NCBI GenBank assembly: GCA_963847945.1
Contig: CAWKBX010000015.1
Coordinates: 620,001-684,000 of the forward strand
Direction: 5' to 3'
DNA length: 64,000 bases
From: JANMJD01 sp963847945
Lineage (GTDB): Bacteria > Actinomycetota > Acidimicrobiia > Acidimicrobiales > Ilumatobacteraceae
Positions 36,072 through 44,894 of this stretch are shown one piece after another; the first letter of the stretch is position 1; the number at the start of each line of letters is the position of its first letter. Below the pieces are notes generated by a model. It saw only the letters and a list, made by a program, of their open reading frames with translations. It ran no database searches and had not been told where the DNA came from. The position numbers and the translations under genes are program-made.

Positions 36072-37650
36072 TCAGCCTCGGGTCGCGGTGATCAGATGCG
36101 GATAGCCCGATGGGTCGATGCGGGCCTGCACCAGTCGGGGCCGGTCCCACCCACGGGTCAGTTCGCGGCGGAGATCCGCTGCGGAATCGACGGTCGCGGC
36201 CTCGACGCCCATCGCCCGAGCCACCCCGGCGATGTCGGTCGGGAAGTACCGGACCGCGGCGTCGCCGCCTTGATCGGGGCGCTGCTTGATCTTGATCAGG
36301 CTGAGCGTGGCGTCGTCGAACGCGACGACGGTGATCGGCAACGCCAGGCGGGCCAGCGTTTCCAACTCGCCGAGCACCATCGACAACCCGCCGTCACCGG
36401 TGAATGCGACGACCGGTCGCCCGGGCCTGGCCAGCGATAACCCAATCGCCGCAGGGAGCGAAAAACCCATCGTGGCCAGGCCATTCGAGATCAGCAGACC
36501 CTTCGGCTCACGGGCCCGCCACCACGGCATCACCGCCAGAAAGTGCGCCCCGGCATCGACGGTGGCCAGCGTTCCGACCGGGGCCGAGTCGATGGCGGCC
36601 TCGACGACATCGACCGGGCCGAAGGTTCCCTGGTCGGGTGGACGCATTGCCGCCAGGGCCTGATCGAGCCGACGACGCCCCTCATCGGCGGGCCATGCGG
36701 CAGCGGGCGCTCCGTGGGTGATGCGGCGCAGAATCGGGCCGATCGAGCCGACCAAATCGATGTACTCGGGCCAGTAGCGATGGTCGAGCGGGGTCGCCGA
36801 AAGCGACACGACCGGGGCGGCGGTGCGCCACTGGGTCGGCATCGGCTCGACCGGGTCGAGACCGACGGCGATGATCAGGTCAGCGTCGTCAAGCAGAGGC
36901 TGCTCGATGGCGCCCCCGGTGTACAGCCCGGCGAATTGCGCCTCGTCGTCGAAAATGCCGACACCCTGGTAGGTCGCCAACACCGGGCAGCCGAGGTGGA
37001 CCAGCGCCTTATCGATGTCGTCGGCCCACCCGTGGGCAGCGTTCCCGACGATCACGACCGGCCGCCGCGCCGCGGCGACTGGCAGCCGCCGCCCGCTCCA
37101 ACGCGTACTCGTCGGAGACCACCTCCATCGTCGACACCGGACACCGGCTCTCAGACGTGGTCGGATCGATCGTCAAATGCACCGCCCCGGCCGGGGCTGC
37201 CCCGGCCAATTCGAATGCCGCTTCGGCCACGCGGGTGGGGTCACCAGAGCCGAGGACGCCGCTCCACTTGGTCACCGGGGCCATCAGACCGACCTGGTCC
37301 AGCAACTGATGCCCAACCCGCCGGGTGTCGGCAGCGTTGACGCCGTCGGTGCAGATGACAAGCGGGAACCGGTCGAGCGTGGCCTGGGCCGCGCCGTTGA
37401 CACTCGCCGCGCAGCCCGGACCGCGGGTGGCGACGACCAACGCCGGCCGGCCCGTGGCGAATCCGTACGTCGCGGCCATGATCGCCGCCGGAGTCTCGGC
37501 GTGAGCCAACACGAACGGCACCCCTCGATCGGCGCACGCCCCGATCACGTCGAGGTTCGACCCTCCGCCCGGAATTCCGAACACCCGATCCGCGCCGCGG
37601 CGCAACACGGAATCGGCCAACGCAGCAGCAATCACTCGACTGGAAGACAC
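36072..37650 (-). CDS. thiamine-diphosphate-dependent enzyme (acetolactate synthase / benzoylformate decarboxylase type), one frameshift near 37080-37098
   Basis: About 525 residues. The N-terminal pyrimidine-binding domain has GADRVFGIPGGGSNLDV near 19-35 and FVLAHAETPAAIMAATYGFATGRPA with the catalytic glutamate, then ATRGPGCAASVNG. The middle domain begins with VVIVGNAAHGWADD after the shift. The C-terminal domain has ThDP/Mg motif GDGGLSMVLGELETLARL with the end FDDATLSLI, where family members usually have Asn instead of the first Asp. Start is GTG 37650. It is likely a 2-keto-acid decarboxylase or carboligase; the residues that would separate these could not be assigned. It is divergent from the SDR gene at 37785. 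Confidence 0.88.
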
Positions 37651-37784
37651 GGCCGCCGATCGTACGCTTCTACGGCCGCGAGAAACCATTGGCCGCATCT
37701 CAACTACCCCTGATCGCGGGCATCGAGATCCGATCATCGAACGTGGGCGGGGCGGGGGGGCAACGACGGCCGTACAGTGCGTGG

Positions 37785-38567
37785 ATGTCGAAGTATCCAT
37801 TTCGTAGCGCAATGGTGACCGGGGCCTCATCGGGAATCGGGGAGGCGATGGCTCGGATGCTGGCGGCCGATGGGGTGCACACGATCGTCGTCGCCCGGCG
37901 CACCGAGCGGCTGAAGGCGTTGGCCGGTGAGCTGCCGAATGTCGAAGTCCTCTCAGCCGACTTGCTCGACCCCGCCGGAGTCCGCGTCGCCGCCGATCGG
38001 CTGGCCGATGTCTCACAACCCGTCGACCTGCTGGTCAACAACGCCGGATTCGGAACTTCGGGGGCGTTTCACACCCTCGACCCCGACCGATTGGCCGACG
38101 AGATCAGCCTGAACATCACCGCGCTGACCCGGCTCAGCCGAGCCGCCGCCGAAGTGATGGTCGAACGCCGGCGCGGCTGGATCCTCAATGTGTCGTCGGT
38201 CGCCAGCTTCCAACCGGGGCCCGGCCTGGCCGTCTACGCAGCCACCAAGGCATACGTGACCAGCCTGACCGAGGCGCTTCACGAGGAGTTGCGGTCGTCG
38301 GGGGTGAAGGTCACCAACCTGTGCCCCGGGCTGACCCGCACCGAATTCCAGTCGGTCTCGAGCGGAGAGGAATTCGCGGCGCGTTATCCGTCGTTCGCCT
38401 GGCTGACCGCCGAGCAGGTCGCCGGCGATGGCCTCGATGCATGTGCCCGCGGTCGGGCCACGTCGATTCCGGGGTTGGCGTACAAGGGCGTAGTCAGCGG
38501 CACGCGCTTCATCCCCCGATCGGCCATGCGCCGACTCTCGGGTCTGGCCACCGCCAAACGCCACTGA
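37785..38567 (+). CDS. SDR family short-chain dehydrogenase (ketoreductase-like)
   Basis: 260-residue classical SDR of the YqjQ/DltE-like group. Cofactor motif TGASSGIG near 12-19 is followed by VVARRTERL, where the arginines favour NADPH. NNAG is near 86-89, catalytic serine in ILNVSSVAS, active-site YAATK near 152-156, and NLCPGLTRTEF after it. The C-terminus (VSGTRFIPRSAMRRLSG) is typical of this subgroup and may contact membranes. The start at ATG 37785 leaves a 134-bp divergent promoter region to the ThDP enzyme gene. Substrate unknown. Confidence 0.87.
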   Translation: MSKYPFRSAMVTGASSGIGEAMARMLAADGVHTIVVARRTERLKALAGELPNVEVLSADLLDPAGVRVAADRLADVSQPVDLLVNNAGFGTSGAFHTLDPDRLADEISLNITALTRLSRAAAEVMVERRRGWILNVSSVASFQPGPGLAVYAATKAYVTSLTEALHEELRSSGVKVTNLCPGLTRTEFQSVSSGEEFAARYPSFAWLTAEQVAGDGLDACARGRATSIPGLAYKGVVSGTRFIPRSAMRRLSGLATAKRH

Positions 38568-38646
38568 ACCCTCTCGGCCCGCCAGGCATCACGCATCGCC
38601 GAGGCCAATCTCCTCGATCTGGGGGCAATCGTCACGATGTGGGGAG

Positions 38647-38726
38647 CGCCATCACGCGCAGACCGCGACCTGACTCCAAATTGGCGTGCCATCACGCGTG
38701 GAGCGCGACCGCGCTCCAATTTGGTG
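38647..38726. repeat. two 40-bp tandem units with palindromic core
   Basis: Unit 1 at 38647-38686 and unit 2 at 38687-38726 align without gaps (about 32 of 40 identical). Both contain CCATCACGCG and CCAAATTGG or CCAATTTGG. Unit 2 also has a near-perfect palindrome of TGGAGCGCG and CGCGCTCCA arms at 38699-38718. They lie between convergent genes (SDR + and LLM -) and may act as a terminator or a REP-like element. Confidence 0.8.
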
Positions 38727-38776
38727 TCTGGTGGCGGTGCTTGGAGCAGGGCAGCAGCCGACGGGCAAACTGCAAC

Positions 38777-38806
38777 GGGCGCCGGGAAGCCGGGCGCCGG
38801 GAAGCC
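38777..38806. repeat. two identical 15-bp tandem units
   Basis: GGGCGCCGGGAAGCC occurs at 38777-38791 and again at 38792-38806, followed by GGGC, immediately before the end of the LLM gene. Confidence 0.9.
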
Positions 38807-38810
38807 GGGC

Positions 38811-39716
38811 TCAGTTCGCCGATTCGATCAGCGTGAGGACGTCGGCGAGAGTTTCGATCGAGGCGCGGGTGATCGGGTCGACGACGAGTTGGATGTGCGA
38901 CACCCCCACTGCGGCGAACCGGCGGAGTTGATCGGCAATCTCGGACACCGAGCCTTGGATCGGCTCGATCCCTTTGGCCCCATCGTTCCCCATTTGGCGG
39001 CCAGCTCCGCCTGGTAGCCGCACATGCACCGCGCACGTCGCCTCGACGTCGCCGGGCAGCCGGCCAACCCCGGCGATCGCCTCGTCGACGCGGGCCTTGA
39101 CGACGGCAAAGCCCTCGGGGGTGTTCCCGAAATCGCTCCACCACACGTTCCATGCATCGACATGGGGCAGGGCAATCGACAGCATCCGCGGCCGGATCGA
39201 CCCGACCATCAACGGCGGGCCACCCGGGCGATGCGGGCGCGGATGGAGCACACACGAGTCGATGTCGTAGTAGGTGCCGTGCAAGTCGCACTCGCCGTCA
39301 CGCAGCAGCGAGCGGATGATCGTGAACGCCTCATCGAAGCGACTGACCCGGTGATCGAAGGGGAACCCGAAGGCCCGGTATTCGCGCTCGTTCCAGCCTG
39401 CGCCGAGTCCGACGATCAGCCGACCCTGGGAGATCGCATCGACCGTCGCCGCCTGCTTGGCCAGCATCGTCGGCTCATGGAATCCGGCCGACGCGACCAA
39501 TGGGCCCAGCTCGACGCGCTCGGTGACCGCGGCGAGCGCGGCGAGCGTCGTCCAGGCTTCCCACGGGCCCCGCGGACCGACCGGCAGGTCATACAGCAAA
39601 TGGTCGCCCACCCAGATCGAGTCGAATCCGACGGCCTCCGCAGCGCGGGCCATCTCGATCAGCTCGGGAAACGGGACTTCCCACTCCACTTCCGGGAGCT
39701 GGACCCCGATCTTCAT
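38811..39716 (-). CDS. LLM class F420-dependent oxidoreductase
   Basis: 301 residues, TIM-barrel flavin/F420 family. The start MKIGVQLPEVEWEVPFPEL matches the family, followed by AAEAVGFDSIWVGDHLL, VELGPLVASAGFHEP, and AATVDAISQGRLIVGLGAGW with the conserved nonprolyl-cis-peptide region, then GGPPLMVGS and the C-terminal DQLRRFAAVGVSHIQL. These features point to F420 (common in Actinobacteria) rather than FMN. Substrate unknown. It follows the thioredoxin-like gene by 13 bp, so the two are one operon. Confidence 0.88.
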   Translation of the reverse strand: MKIGVQLPEVEWEVPFPELIEMARAAEAVGFDSIWVGDHLLYDLPVGPRGPWEAWTTLAALAAVTERVELGPLVASAGFHEPTMLAKQAATVDAISQGRLIVGLGAGWNEREYRAFGFPFDHRVSRFDEAFTIIRSLLRDGECDLHGTYYDIDSCVLHPRPHRPGGPPLMVGSIRPRMLSIALPHVDAWNVWWSDFGNTPEGFAVVKARVDEAIAGVGRLPGDVEATCAVHVRLPGGAGRQMGNDGAKGIEPIQGSVSEIADQLRRFAAVGVSHIQLVVDPITRASIETLADVLTLIESAN

Positions 39717-39729
39717 CGTGTTGACCGCG

Positions 39730-40218
39730 TCAGACGAAGGCAGGGGTGCCGGAGAAGGCACCGGGGTCGCCGGCCATCGGGATGGTCGGCTTGGTCCACG
39801 ATGTGGTGGAAGCGATTTCCTCGGCGACCGTACGCCACGTGTTGGGGTTCCAGCCCTCGGCCGACGCGGCGACCGTGCCATCGATCCGCAGGAACACAAA
39901 CGCCGGCAACGCCGTGAGGCCCAGCGCCTTGACCGCCGAGCGATCGGGATCGCAGAACACGAGGAACTCATCGGCGAGCGGGCCGAGGTAGGCGCGGGCG
40001 TCGTCGGCCCCGCAGGTCACCAGCAAGTTGACCCGCACCGCGGCACCGCGAAACCCAGCCAAGATGCGGGTCGCCGTATCGAGCACCCACGAACTCTCGT
40101 TGGTATACGGGTCGAGCACCACGGAGGCGAGATGGAAGGTCGTCAGCCACTCCTTCAAGGGGCGAGCGTCGCCGCCGAGAGGAGTGAGCACCGTATCGGG
40201 CGCGGGATTCGTAACCAC
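39730..40218 (-). CDS. thioredoxin-fold protein lacking the CXXC motif
   Basis: 162 residues from GTG 40218. The core RVNLLVTCGADDARAYLGPLADEF, then LVFCDPDRSAVKALGLTALPAFVFLRIDGTV, has a thioredoxin fold with the conserved cis-proline loop TALPAFVF and a strand-turn-helix end. There is a lone cysteine (VTCGADD) where the first active-site cysteine might be, and no CXXC, so a disulfide reductase role is doubtful. It could be a redox-sensing or scaffolding protein. It lies 13 bp upstream of the LLM oxidoreductase and 38 bp from the divergent eIF2B-like gene. Confidence 0.7.
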   Translation of the reverse strand: MVTNPAPDTVLTPLGGDARPLKEWLTTFHLASVVLDPYTNESSWVLDTATRILAGFRGAAVRVNLLVTCGADDARAYLGPLADEFLVFCDPDRSAVKALGLTALPAFVFLRIDGTVAASAEGWNPNTWRTVAEEIASTTSWTKPTIPMAGDPGAFSGTPAFV

Positions 40219-40256
40219 GAGATGCGACGGTAGCGCGGCATCGCTAGCGTGGCGGA

Positions 40257-41057
40257 ATGCATCCGATCGAACGCCTGCGATATGTGGCACGTGCGTCGGG
40301 TGCCGATCAGCGGGTGATGGTCCGAGAGACAGCCTCGGCGCTGCACGGTTTGGGCCTCGATCCATCGGGGCTGGTGACCGCCTGTCGCCGAATCGTGGAA
40401 CATAACCCCACGTCAGCGCCTATCTGGTGGCTGTGCGCCCGCATCCTCACCGCGGCCGAACCGATGCGTGAGGCGTCGCTGCTCGCCCGTCAGATCGACG
40501 AGGATCCAACCGAAGAGATGTTGATCGAACACTTGCCCGCCGACGGTCTGATTTGTGTGGTGGGCTGGCCCGATCTGGTGACCGACGCCTTGGTCCGACG
40601 GGGCGACGTGCGGGTACTCGCCATCGACGGCGCTGAGTCCGACGGCTTCGTTCGTCGTCTACAGCGCGCCGATGTCGACGTGGAACAGGTCCCGACGGGA
40701 GGCCTCGGGGCCGCCGCCGCGTCGGCCGACCTGGTCGTGATCGAAGCCTCGGCCGTCGGCTGCGACGGGGTGATCGCCCCCGCCGGCTCCCGGGCCGCGG
40801 CCGCCGTGGCGTACTGCAGCGAGATCCCGGTGTGGCTGGTCGCCGGCCGTGGGCGACGCCTGCCGATGGCCATGTGGACCACGATGATGGAGCGCCTCTC
40901 CGCCGCCGACCTGCCCTGGGAACTCGACGAGGAAATCGTGCCGTTGGCCACCTTCTCCCACGTCATCGGCCCCAACGGTCTCTTCGAAGCCCCCGGCGAC
41001 GCCACCGAGCCCGAGTGCCCAGTCGCCCCCGAACTCCTGCGCAACTCGGTCTTCTGA
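40257..41057 (+). CDS. eIF-2B / methylthioribose-1-phosphate-isomerase-like protein
   Basis: 266 residues. The C-terminal half has the fold marks of the IF-2B/MtnA superfamily: VRVLAIDGAESDGFVRRL, VVIEASAVGCDGVIAPAGS near 160-180, and AVAYCSEIPVWLVAGRGRRLP. The N-terminus is a helical domain. The characteristic catalytic Cys and Asp of MtnA are not obvious, so a true isomerase is doubtful. Similar proteins are conserved in actinobacteria without known function. The start ATG 40257 is 38 bp from the divergent thioredoxin-like gene. Confidence 0.65.
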   Translation: MHPIERLRYVARASGADQRVMVRETASALHGLGLDPSGLVTACRRIVEHNPTSAPIWWLCARILTAAEPMREASLLARQIDEDPTEEMLIEHLPADGLICVVGWPDLVTDALVRRGDVRVLAIDGAESDGFVRRLQRADVDVEQVPTGGLGAAAASADLVVIEASAVGCDGVIAPAGSRAAAAVAYCSEIPVWLVAGRGRRLPMAMWTTMMERLSAADLPWELDEEIVPLATFSHVIGPNGLFEAPGDATEPECPVAPELLRNSVF

Positions 41058-41067
41058 AACCCCTCGC

Positions 41068-41745
41068 CTACCGCGGAGTCGGGGTGGTGCCGGGGTGGAC
41101 GAGGCCGGACTCGTAGGCGAACATCACCAGTTGGGCCCGGTCGCGGACGCCGATCTTGGTGAGCAGGTGGCTGACGTGGGTTTTGACGGTTCCGGCGCCC
41201 ATGAACAGGCCGGTGGCGATGTCGGCGTTCGACTCGCCGCGGGCGACGGCCAACAGCACCTCGCGCTCGCGGTCGGTCACGGCATCGAGCAAGCGGACCT
41301 GGCGGGCGTCGAGCGCCGGTTGGTGGGCGAACTCGGCGATCAGCCGCTTGGTCACATTCGGCGCCAACAGGGCGTCGCCGCGGGCGACGACCCGCACGGC
41401 CTCGACCAGTTGTTCGCGGCGAGTGTCCTTCAGCAGGAACCCCGACGCCCCGAGCCGTAACGCCTCGAAGACGTACTCGTCGAGATCGAAGGTGGTCAGG
41501 ATCAGCACCCGACAGGCCGCCGTGCGGGTGTCGGCGGCCAGCCGGCGGGTGGCTTCCAGACCGTCCATCTCGGGCATGCGGATGTCCATCAGCACCACAT
41601 CGGGCCGCTCGCTGATCGCCAGCGACACGGCCTCGACGCCATTGGCGGCCTGACCGACGACGTCGATGTCGTCACACAACGAGAGCAGCACCGAGAACCC
41701 ATCGCACACCAGCTCCTGGTCGTCGACGACCAGCACCCGGATCAC
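41068..41745 (-). CDS. NarL/LuxR-type response regulator
   Basis: 225 residues. Receiver domain VLVVDDQELV with the acidic pair, phosphoacceptor D54 in VLMDIRMPEMDG, the conserved threonine in ILTTFDLDEYV near residue 84 and the lysine in GFLLKDTRR. The C-terminal LuxR-type helix-turn-helix is LTDREREVLLAVARGESNAD, then TVKTHVSHLLTKIG. A linker is between them. It is translationally coupled to the upstream kinase gene (ATGA at 41742-41745). Regulon unknown; the CPBP protease gene upstream is a likely partner or target. Confidence 0.94.
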   Translation of the reverse strand: MIRVLVVDDQELVCDGFSVLLSLCDDIDVVGQAANGVEAVSLAISERPDVVLMDIRMPEMDGLEATRRLAADTRTAACRVLILTTFDLDEYVFEALRLGASGFLLKDTRREQLVEAVRVVARGDALLAPNVTKRLIAEFAHQPALDARQVRLLDAVTDREREVLLAVARGESNADIATGLFMGAGTVKTHVSHLLTKIGVRDRAQLVMFAYESGLVHPGTTPTPR

Positions 41746-43001
41746 GATGCCACCGACCCATTGGCGAACGCGGCTGGTGCCGGGGAATCGAGGAGCGACA
41801 GGTACGGCAGGGTTGCGGCCACCTCGAAGCCGCCGCCCGGGGCGGGGCCGGCGTGCAATGTGCCGCCGAATGTCGCCACCCGTTCCCGCATCCCGACGAT
41901 TCCGTGGCCTTCGGATTCTCCAGATGTCGGCGCGCTCGCGCCCCCACCGTTGTCACGGACCAGCAGGGATACCGCCGAGCCCGAGTCGTGGATCTCGATG
42001 TCAACCTTGGAGGCACCGGCGTGTTTGAGCACGTTGGTCAGCGCCTCCTGCACAATGCGGTAGCCGAACGCGTCGACCCCGGCCGGCAGCAGCAACGGTC
42101 CGTCGGTGACCAGCGTGGTCACCACCCCTGCCGCTTCGACATTGCCGGTCAAGATGCCGACCTCCCGCAGCGACGGGGCGGGGCTGAGGGCGGCTCGGGT
42201 GCCGTCGTCCTGGCGGAGCACGCCGACCAGGCCACGCAATTCCCGCAACGTGTCGCTGCTCGTCCGCTCGATGTTGGCCAGGGCCCGGCGGGTTTGGTGG
42301 GGCTGGGTGTCGAAGGCCGCCGAGCCCATCGCCGCCTGCACCGAGATCACGCTCATCGAGTGGGCGACGATGTCGTGCAGCTCCTGGGCGAGCCGCAGGC
42401 GCTCTTCGACCACGGCCGAGTGGGCTCGTTGGGTCGCCATGACGCTGCGCTGCTCGGCCATTTCGACGAGCGCAGCCGAGCTACGTCGGCTCGTCGCCAC
42501 AAACCGACCGGCCAACAGTGACACCCCGAAGAACCCGATGTTGCGAGCCACCGAGTTTCCGTCGAAGCCCGGGTAGTCGCTGTACCAGGTGAGCCACAAC
42601 GCCCCGACCGTCACGGCGAACGCCACGACGCACTGCCGGGACGATGCCCGGGTCCCGACGGTGTAGATCAGGATCCAGCAGATAAACGGCAGCAGACCGA
42701 GCAGGTAGTCGGCGAGCACCATCGCCGTCAGCGCCGCCACTCCGACACAGAAGGCAACGGTCGGCACCCGGCGACGGACCGCCAACGTGGCGCAAAGCAC
42801 CAGCGTCACGATCCAGGTTCCGACGTTGGCCGGTCGATACGACCCGACCCCGATGTCCTCCCACAGTCCCGCCCGGGGCAGGAAGATCTGCAGCAGTCCG
42901 ACCACGAGCCAGGCGGTGGCAAGCAGCATGTCGAACGCCGGCAGACGCCATCCGACCGGCGAACGGGAGCCGGCGGTTGTGGCGGCAGGGGGATGACTCA
43001 C
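41742..43001 (-). CDS. membrane sensor histidine kinase (HisKA_3 / NarX-DesK type)
   Basis: 419 residues. Five to six hydrophobic helices span about residues 22-165, forming an integral-membrane sensor without a large extracellular loop. Then a dimerisation helix leads into the phosphoacceptor H209 in RLRLAQELHDIVAHSMSVIS. The ATPase domain has YRIVQEALTNVLKHA (N box), DNGGGAS and GHGIVGMRER (G boxes). GTG 43001 overlaps the CPBP stop by 4 bp (GTGA), and the kinase stop overlaps the response-regulator start. Three genes therefore form one coupled operon: protease, kinase and regulator. Confidence 0.93.
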   Translation of the reverse strand: MSHPPAATTAGSRSPVGWRLPAFDMLLATAWLVVGLLQIFLPRAGLWEDIGVGSYRPANVGTWIVTLVLCATLAVRRRVPTVAFCVGVAALTAMVLADYLLGLLPFICWILIYTVGTRASSRQCVVAFAVTVGALWLTWYSDYPGFDGNSVARNIGFFGVSLLAGRFVATSRRSSAALVEMAEQRSVMATQRAHSAVVEERLRLAQELHDIVAHSMSVISVQAAMGSAAFDTQPHQTRRALANIERTSSDTLRELRGLVGVLRQDDGTRAALSPAPSLREVGILTGNVEAAGVVTTLVTDGPLLLPAGVDAFGYRIVQEALTNVLKHAGASKVDIEIHDSGSAVSLLVRDNGGGASAPTSGESEGHGIVGMRERVATFGGTLHAGPAPGGGFEVAATLPYLSLLDSPAPAAFANGSVAS

Positions 43002-43840
43002 GCATGGACCGTACGCCCTGCAACGACTCCGGGCGTCTGCCTGGCGGATGACGACCCATCCCCCAGGCGACAGAGACGTCGAGCCGACCGGGCGTGCAGC
43101 CCAGCGGCGACGATGCCCAGGGCCGCATAGGCCACGCCGAGGAGCACTCCCAACCTCAGGTTGTCGTTGCCGGTGACCATGCCGAAGAAGAACGCTCCAC
43201 CGAAGGCATTGAGCATCGCGTGCCACACGGCGACCTGCGACCAGTTCCCGTTGCTCCGCTGCATCACGATCAGCATCAACAGCTGGAACCCGAGGTTCCC
43301 GGCGATGCCCATGAACCACGGCATGTCGCCGGTGAGCATCAGCGGCAGGTGCCAGAAGGTACGGACCCCGCCGAGCAGCAGCCACGTCTTGAACAAGCCG
43401 TGGTTCTTGAGCAGCAACGGGCCGGCGAACGCCATCCAGCCGGCCTCCTCGCCGAGGCCGACGAGTACGAGCATCGCCAAGAACACGACCGGAATGTTTG
43501 GCCAGTCGGCGAGCTGCGCCGATGTCGGCAGCGGAGCTCCGAAAACATGGTTGACCAGCACGATCGCCACATGGACGGCAATCGGGACGAGGGTGACGAC
43601 GGCCAGCCAGCGGCGGGGAATGCGCACCGATCGGATGGTGAGCCACCAGGCCCGCCGAGCGTCACGGCCCTGTATCGACGTCACGATCAGGGCCGCGACG
43701 AGCGGGCCGAGGGGGATCTGATCGGGCGCCGATCCGACGCCGAACCAACTGAGCGGAAACTGGATCCAGCCGATCAGGCAGGCCAGGGCGGCGAAGACGG
43801 CAAACGAATGGGCACGGACGACCCGAGCTGGTGATGTCAT
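42998..43840 (-). CDS. CPBP family intramembrane metalloprotease
   Basis: 280 residues, seven to eight predicted membrane helices. The family motifs are present: EEAGW in LVGLGEEAGWMAF near residue 150-160 (Glu-Glu pair), FWHLPL near 188-193, and HAMLNAFGG near 225. These glutamates and histidines form the active site of CAAX/Abi-type proteases such as Rce1. In bacteria such genes often accompany immunity, bacteriocin or quorum systems. ATG 43840 with GAGGAG upstream is preferred to the ATG at 43870. It is first in a coupled operon with a histidine kinase and a response regulator, which suggests membrane-protein or peptide signalling. Confidence 0.9.
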   Translation of the reverse strand: MTSPARVVRAHSFAVFAALACLIGWIQFPLSWFGVGSAPDQIPLGPLVAALIVTSIQGRDARRAWWLTIRSVRIPRRWLAVVTLVPIAVHVAIVLVNHVFGAPLPTSAQLADWPNIPVVFLAMLVLVGLGEEAGWMAFAGPLLLKNHGLFKTWLLLGGVRTFWHLPLMLTGDMPWFMGIAGNLGFQLLMLIVMQRSNGNWSQVAVWHAMLNAFGGAFFFGMVTGNDNLRLGVLLGVAYAALGIVAAGLHARSARRLCRLGDGSSSARQTPGVVAGRTVHA

Positions 43841-44057
43841 GGCGAACTCCTCAGTAGCTGCGTGCGTCACCGGCGGTCGGTGAGCACCCGATCATCAGAC
43901 CGCGTCAGCGATGCCGAGGCGTCTGGCCGGAGGACGGTCATCGGTTGTCGAGCGGCCTAGTCCTGCAGACAGAGACCAACACCACCACTATCGACACCAC
44001 CAGTCTCACCGCCACATTCCCCTCGCTCCGCTCACCCAGGCGTTCTACGCTGGGGAG

Positions 44058-44786
44058 ATGATCCAGCTTGGCGTGAACATCGACCACATTGCGACGATTC
44101 GTCAGGCTCGGGGGACGAAGTACCCGAGCGTCGTGCAAGCGGCGCTCTTGGCCGAGACGGCCGGGGCCGATGCGATCACGATCCACCTGCGGGAGGATCG
44201 CCGCCACATTCAGGATCGCGATATCGAGATCCTCCGCGAGGTGCTGACGACCCGCATGAACCTGGAGCACGCGGTCACCGACGAGATGGTCGACATCGCC
44301 CTACGCACCCGACCCGAGGATGTCTGTCTCGTCCCCGAACGTCGCGAGGAGCGGACGACTGAAGGCGGACTCGATGTCGTCGCCGGCGCCGACAGAGTCC
44401 GCGACGCCGTGACGGCCCTGCAGGATGCCGGAATCCGGGTGTCGTTGTTCATCGGACCCGACCTGGAGCAGATCTCGGCGGCCAAGTCGTTCGGGGCCTA
44501 CGCCGTCGAGATTCATACCGGCCAGTACGCCGAGGCGACCTCCGATGCCGAGGCCACCTTGGAACTCAAGAAGGTGGCGATGGCCGTTGAACATGCCCAT
44601 GAACTGGGGTTACGCGTCAACGCCGGTCACGGGTTGAACTATCACAACGTCCAGCGGGTTGCGGCGTTGCCGCTGGTCAAGGAGCTGAACATCGGCCACG
44701 CGATCGTCGCCCACGCCATCTTCGTCGGCTGGCAACAAGCCGTGCGCGAGATGAAAACTCTCGTCACCAGCGCTCACACGATCTGA
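44058..44786 (+). CDS. pdxJ: pyridoxine 5'-phosphate synthase
   Basis: Enzyme that condenses 1-deoxy-xylulose-5-phosphate with aminoacetone-3-phosphate in vitamin B6 synthesis. 242 residues. Landmarks: LGVNIDHIATIRQARGTKYP near 3-23, ADAITIHLREDRRHIQD near 37-53, LEHAV and EDVCLVPERREERTTEGGLD near 93-112, FIGPD, AVEIHTGQYA near 152-161, and RVNAGHGLNYHNV near 190-202. These contain the catalytic glutamate and histidines of PdxJ. ATG 44058 has GGGGAG upstream. PdxJ is unusual among actinobacteria, which mostly use PdxS/PdxT. Confidence 0.95.
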   Translation: MIQLGVNIDHIATIRQARGTKYPSVVQAALLAETAGADAITIHLREDRRHIQDRDIEILREVLTTRMNLEHAVTDEMVDIALRTRPEDVCLVPERREERTTEGGLDVVAGADRVRDAVTALQDAGIRVSLFIGPDLEQISAAKSFGAYAVEIHTGQYAEATSDAEATLELKKVAMAVEHAHELGLRVNAGHGLNYHNVQRVAALPLVKELNIGHAIVAHAIFVGWQQAVREMKTLVTSAHTI

Positions 44787-44812
44787 GCGGTAGACGGGCC
44801 GCGCTCGACCGG

Positions 44813-44860
44813 GAAGTTACGCCAGAACATGGCCAGAAGCGCATTTTGTGGCGCTACTTC
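44813..44860. repeat. 48-bp palindromic element, upstream copy
   Basis: Starts GAAGTTACGCCA and ends TGGCGCTACTTC, which are inverted complements of each other with one mismatch (12-bp arms, 24-nt loop). An imperfect second copy lies at 45649-45697 on the same strand, so the two flank the AbiEi/DUF559 gene. It sits 34 bp before that gene's start. Confidence 0.85.
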
Positions 44861-44894
44861 CGCGGGATAGGCGAGCCGTTCGTAGACTCAGCCC

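Noticed and set aside
38647..38726. CRISPR array
   Set aside because: Only two adjacent 40-bp units without spacers and no cas genes.
43841..43870. Earlier ATG start (43870) for the CPBP protease
   Set aside because: GAGGAG lies just before the ATG at 43840, where the membrane protein naturally begins.
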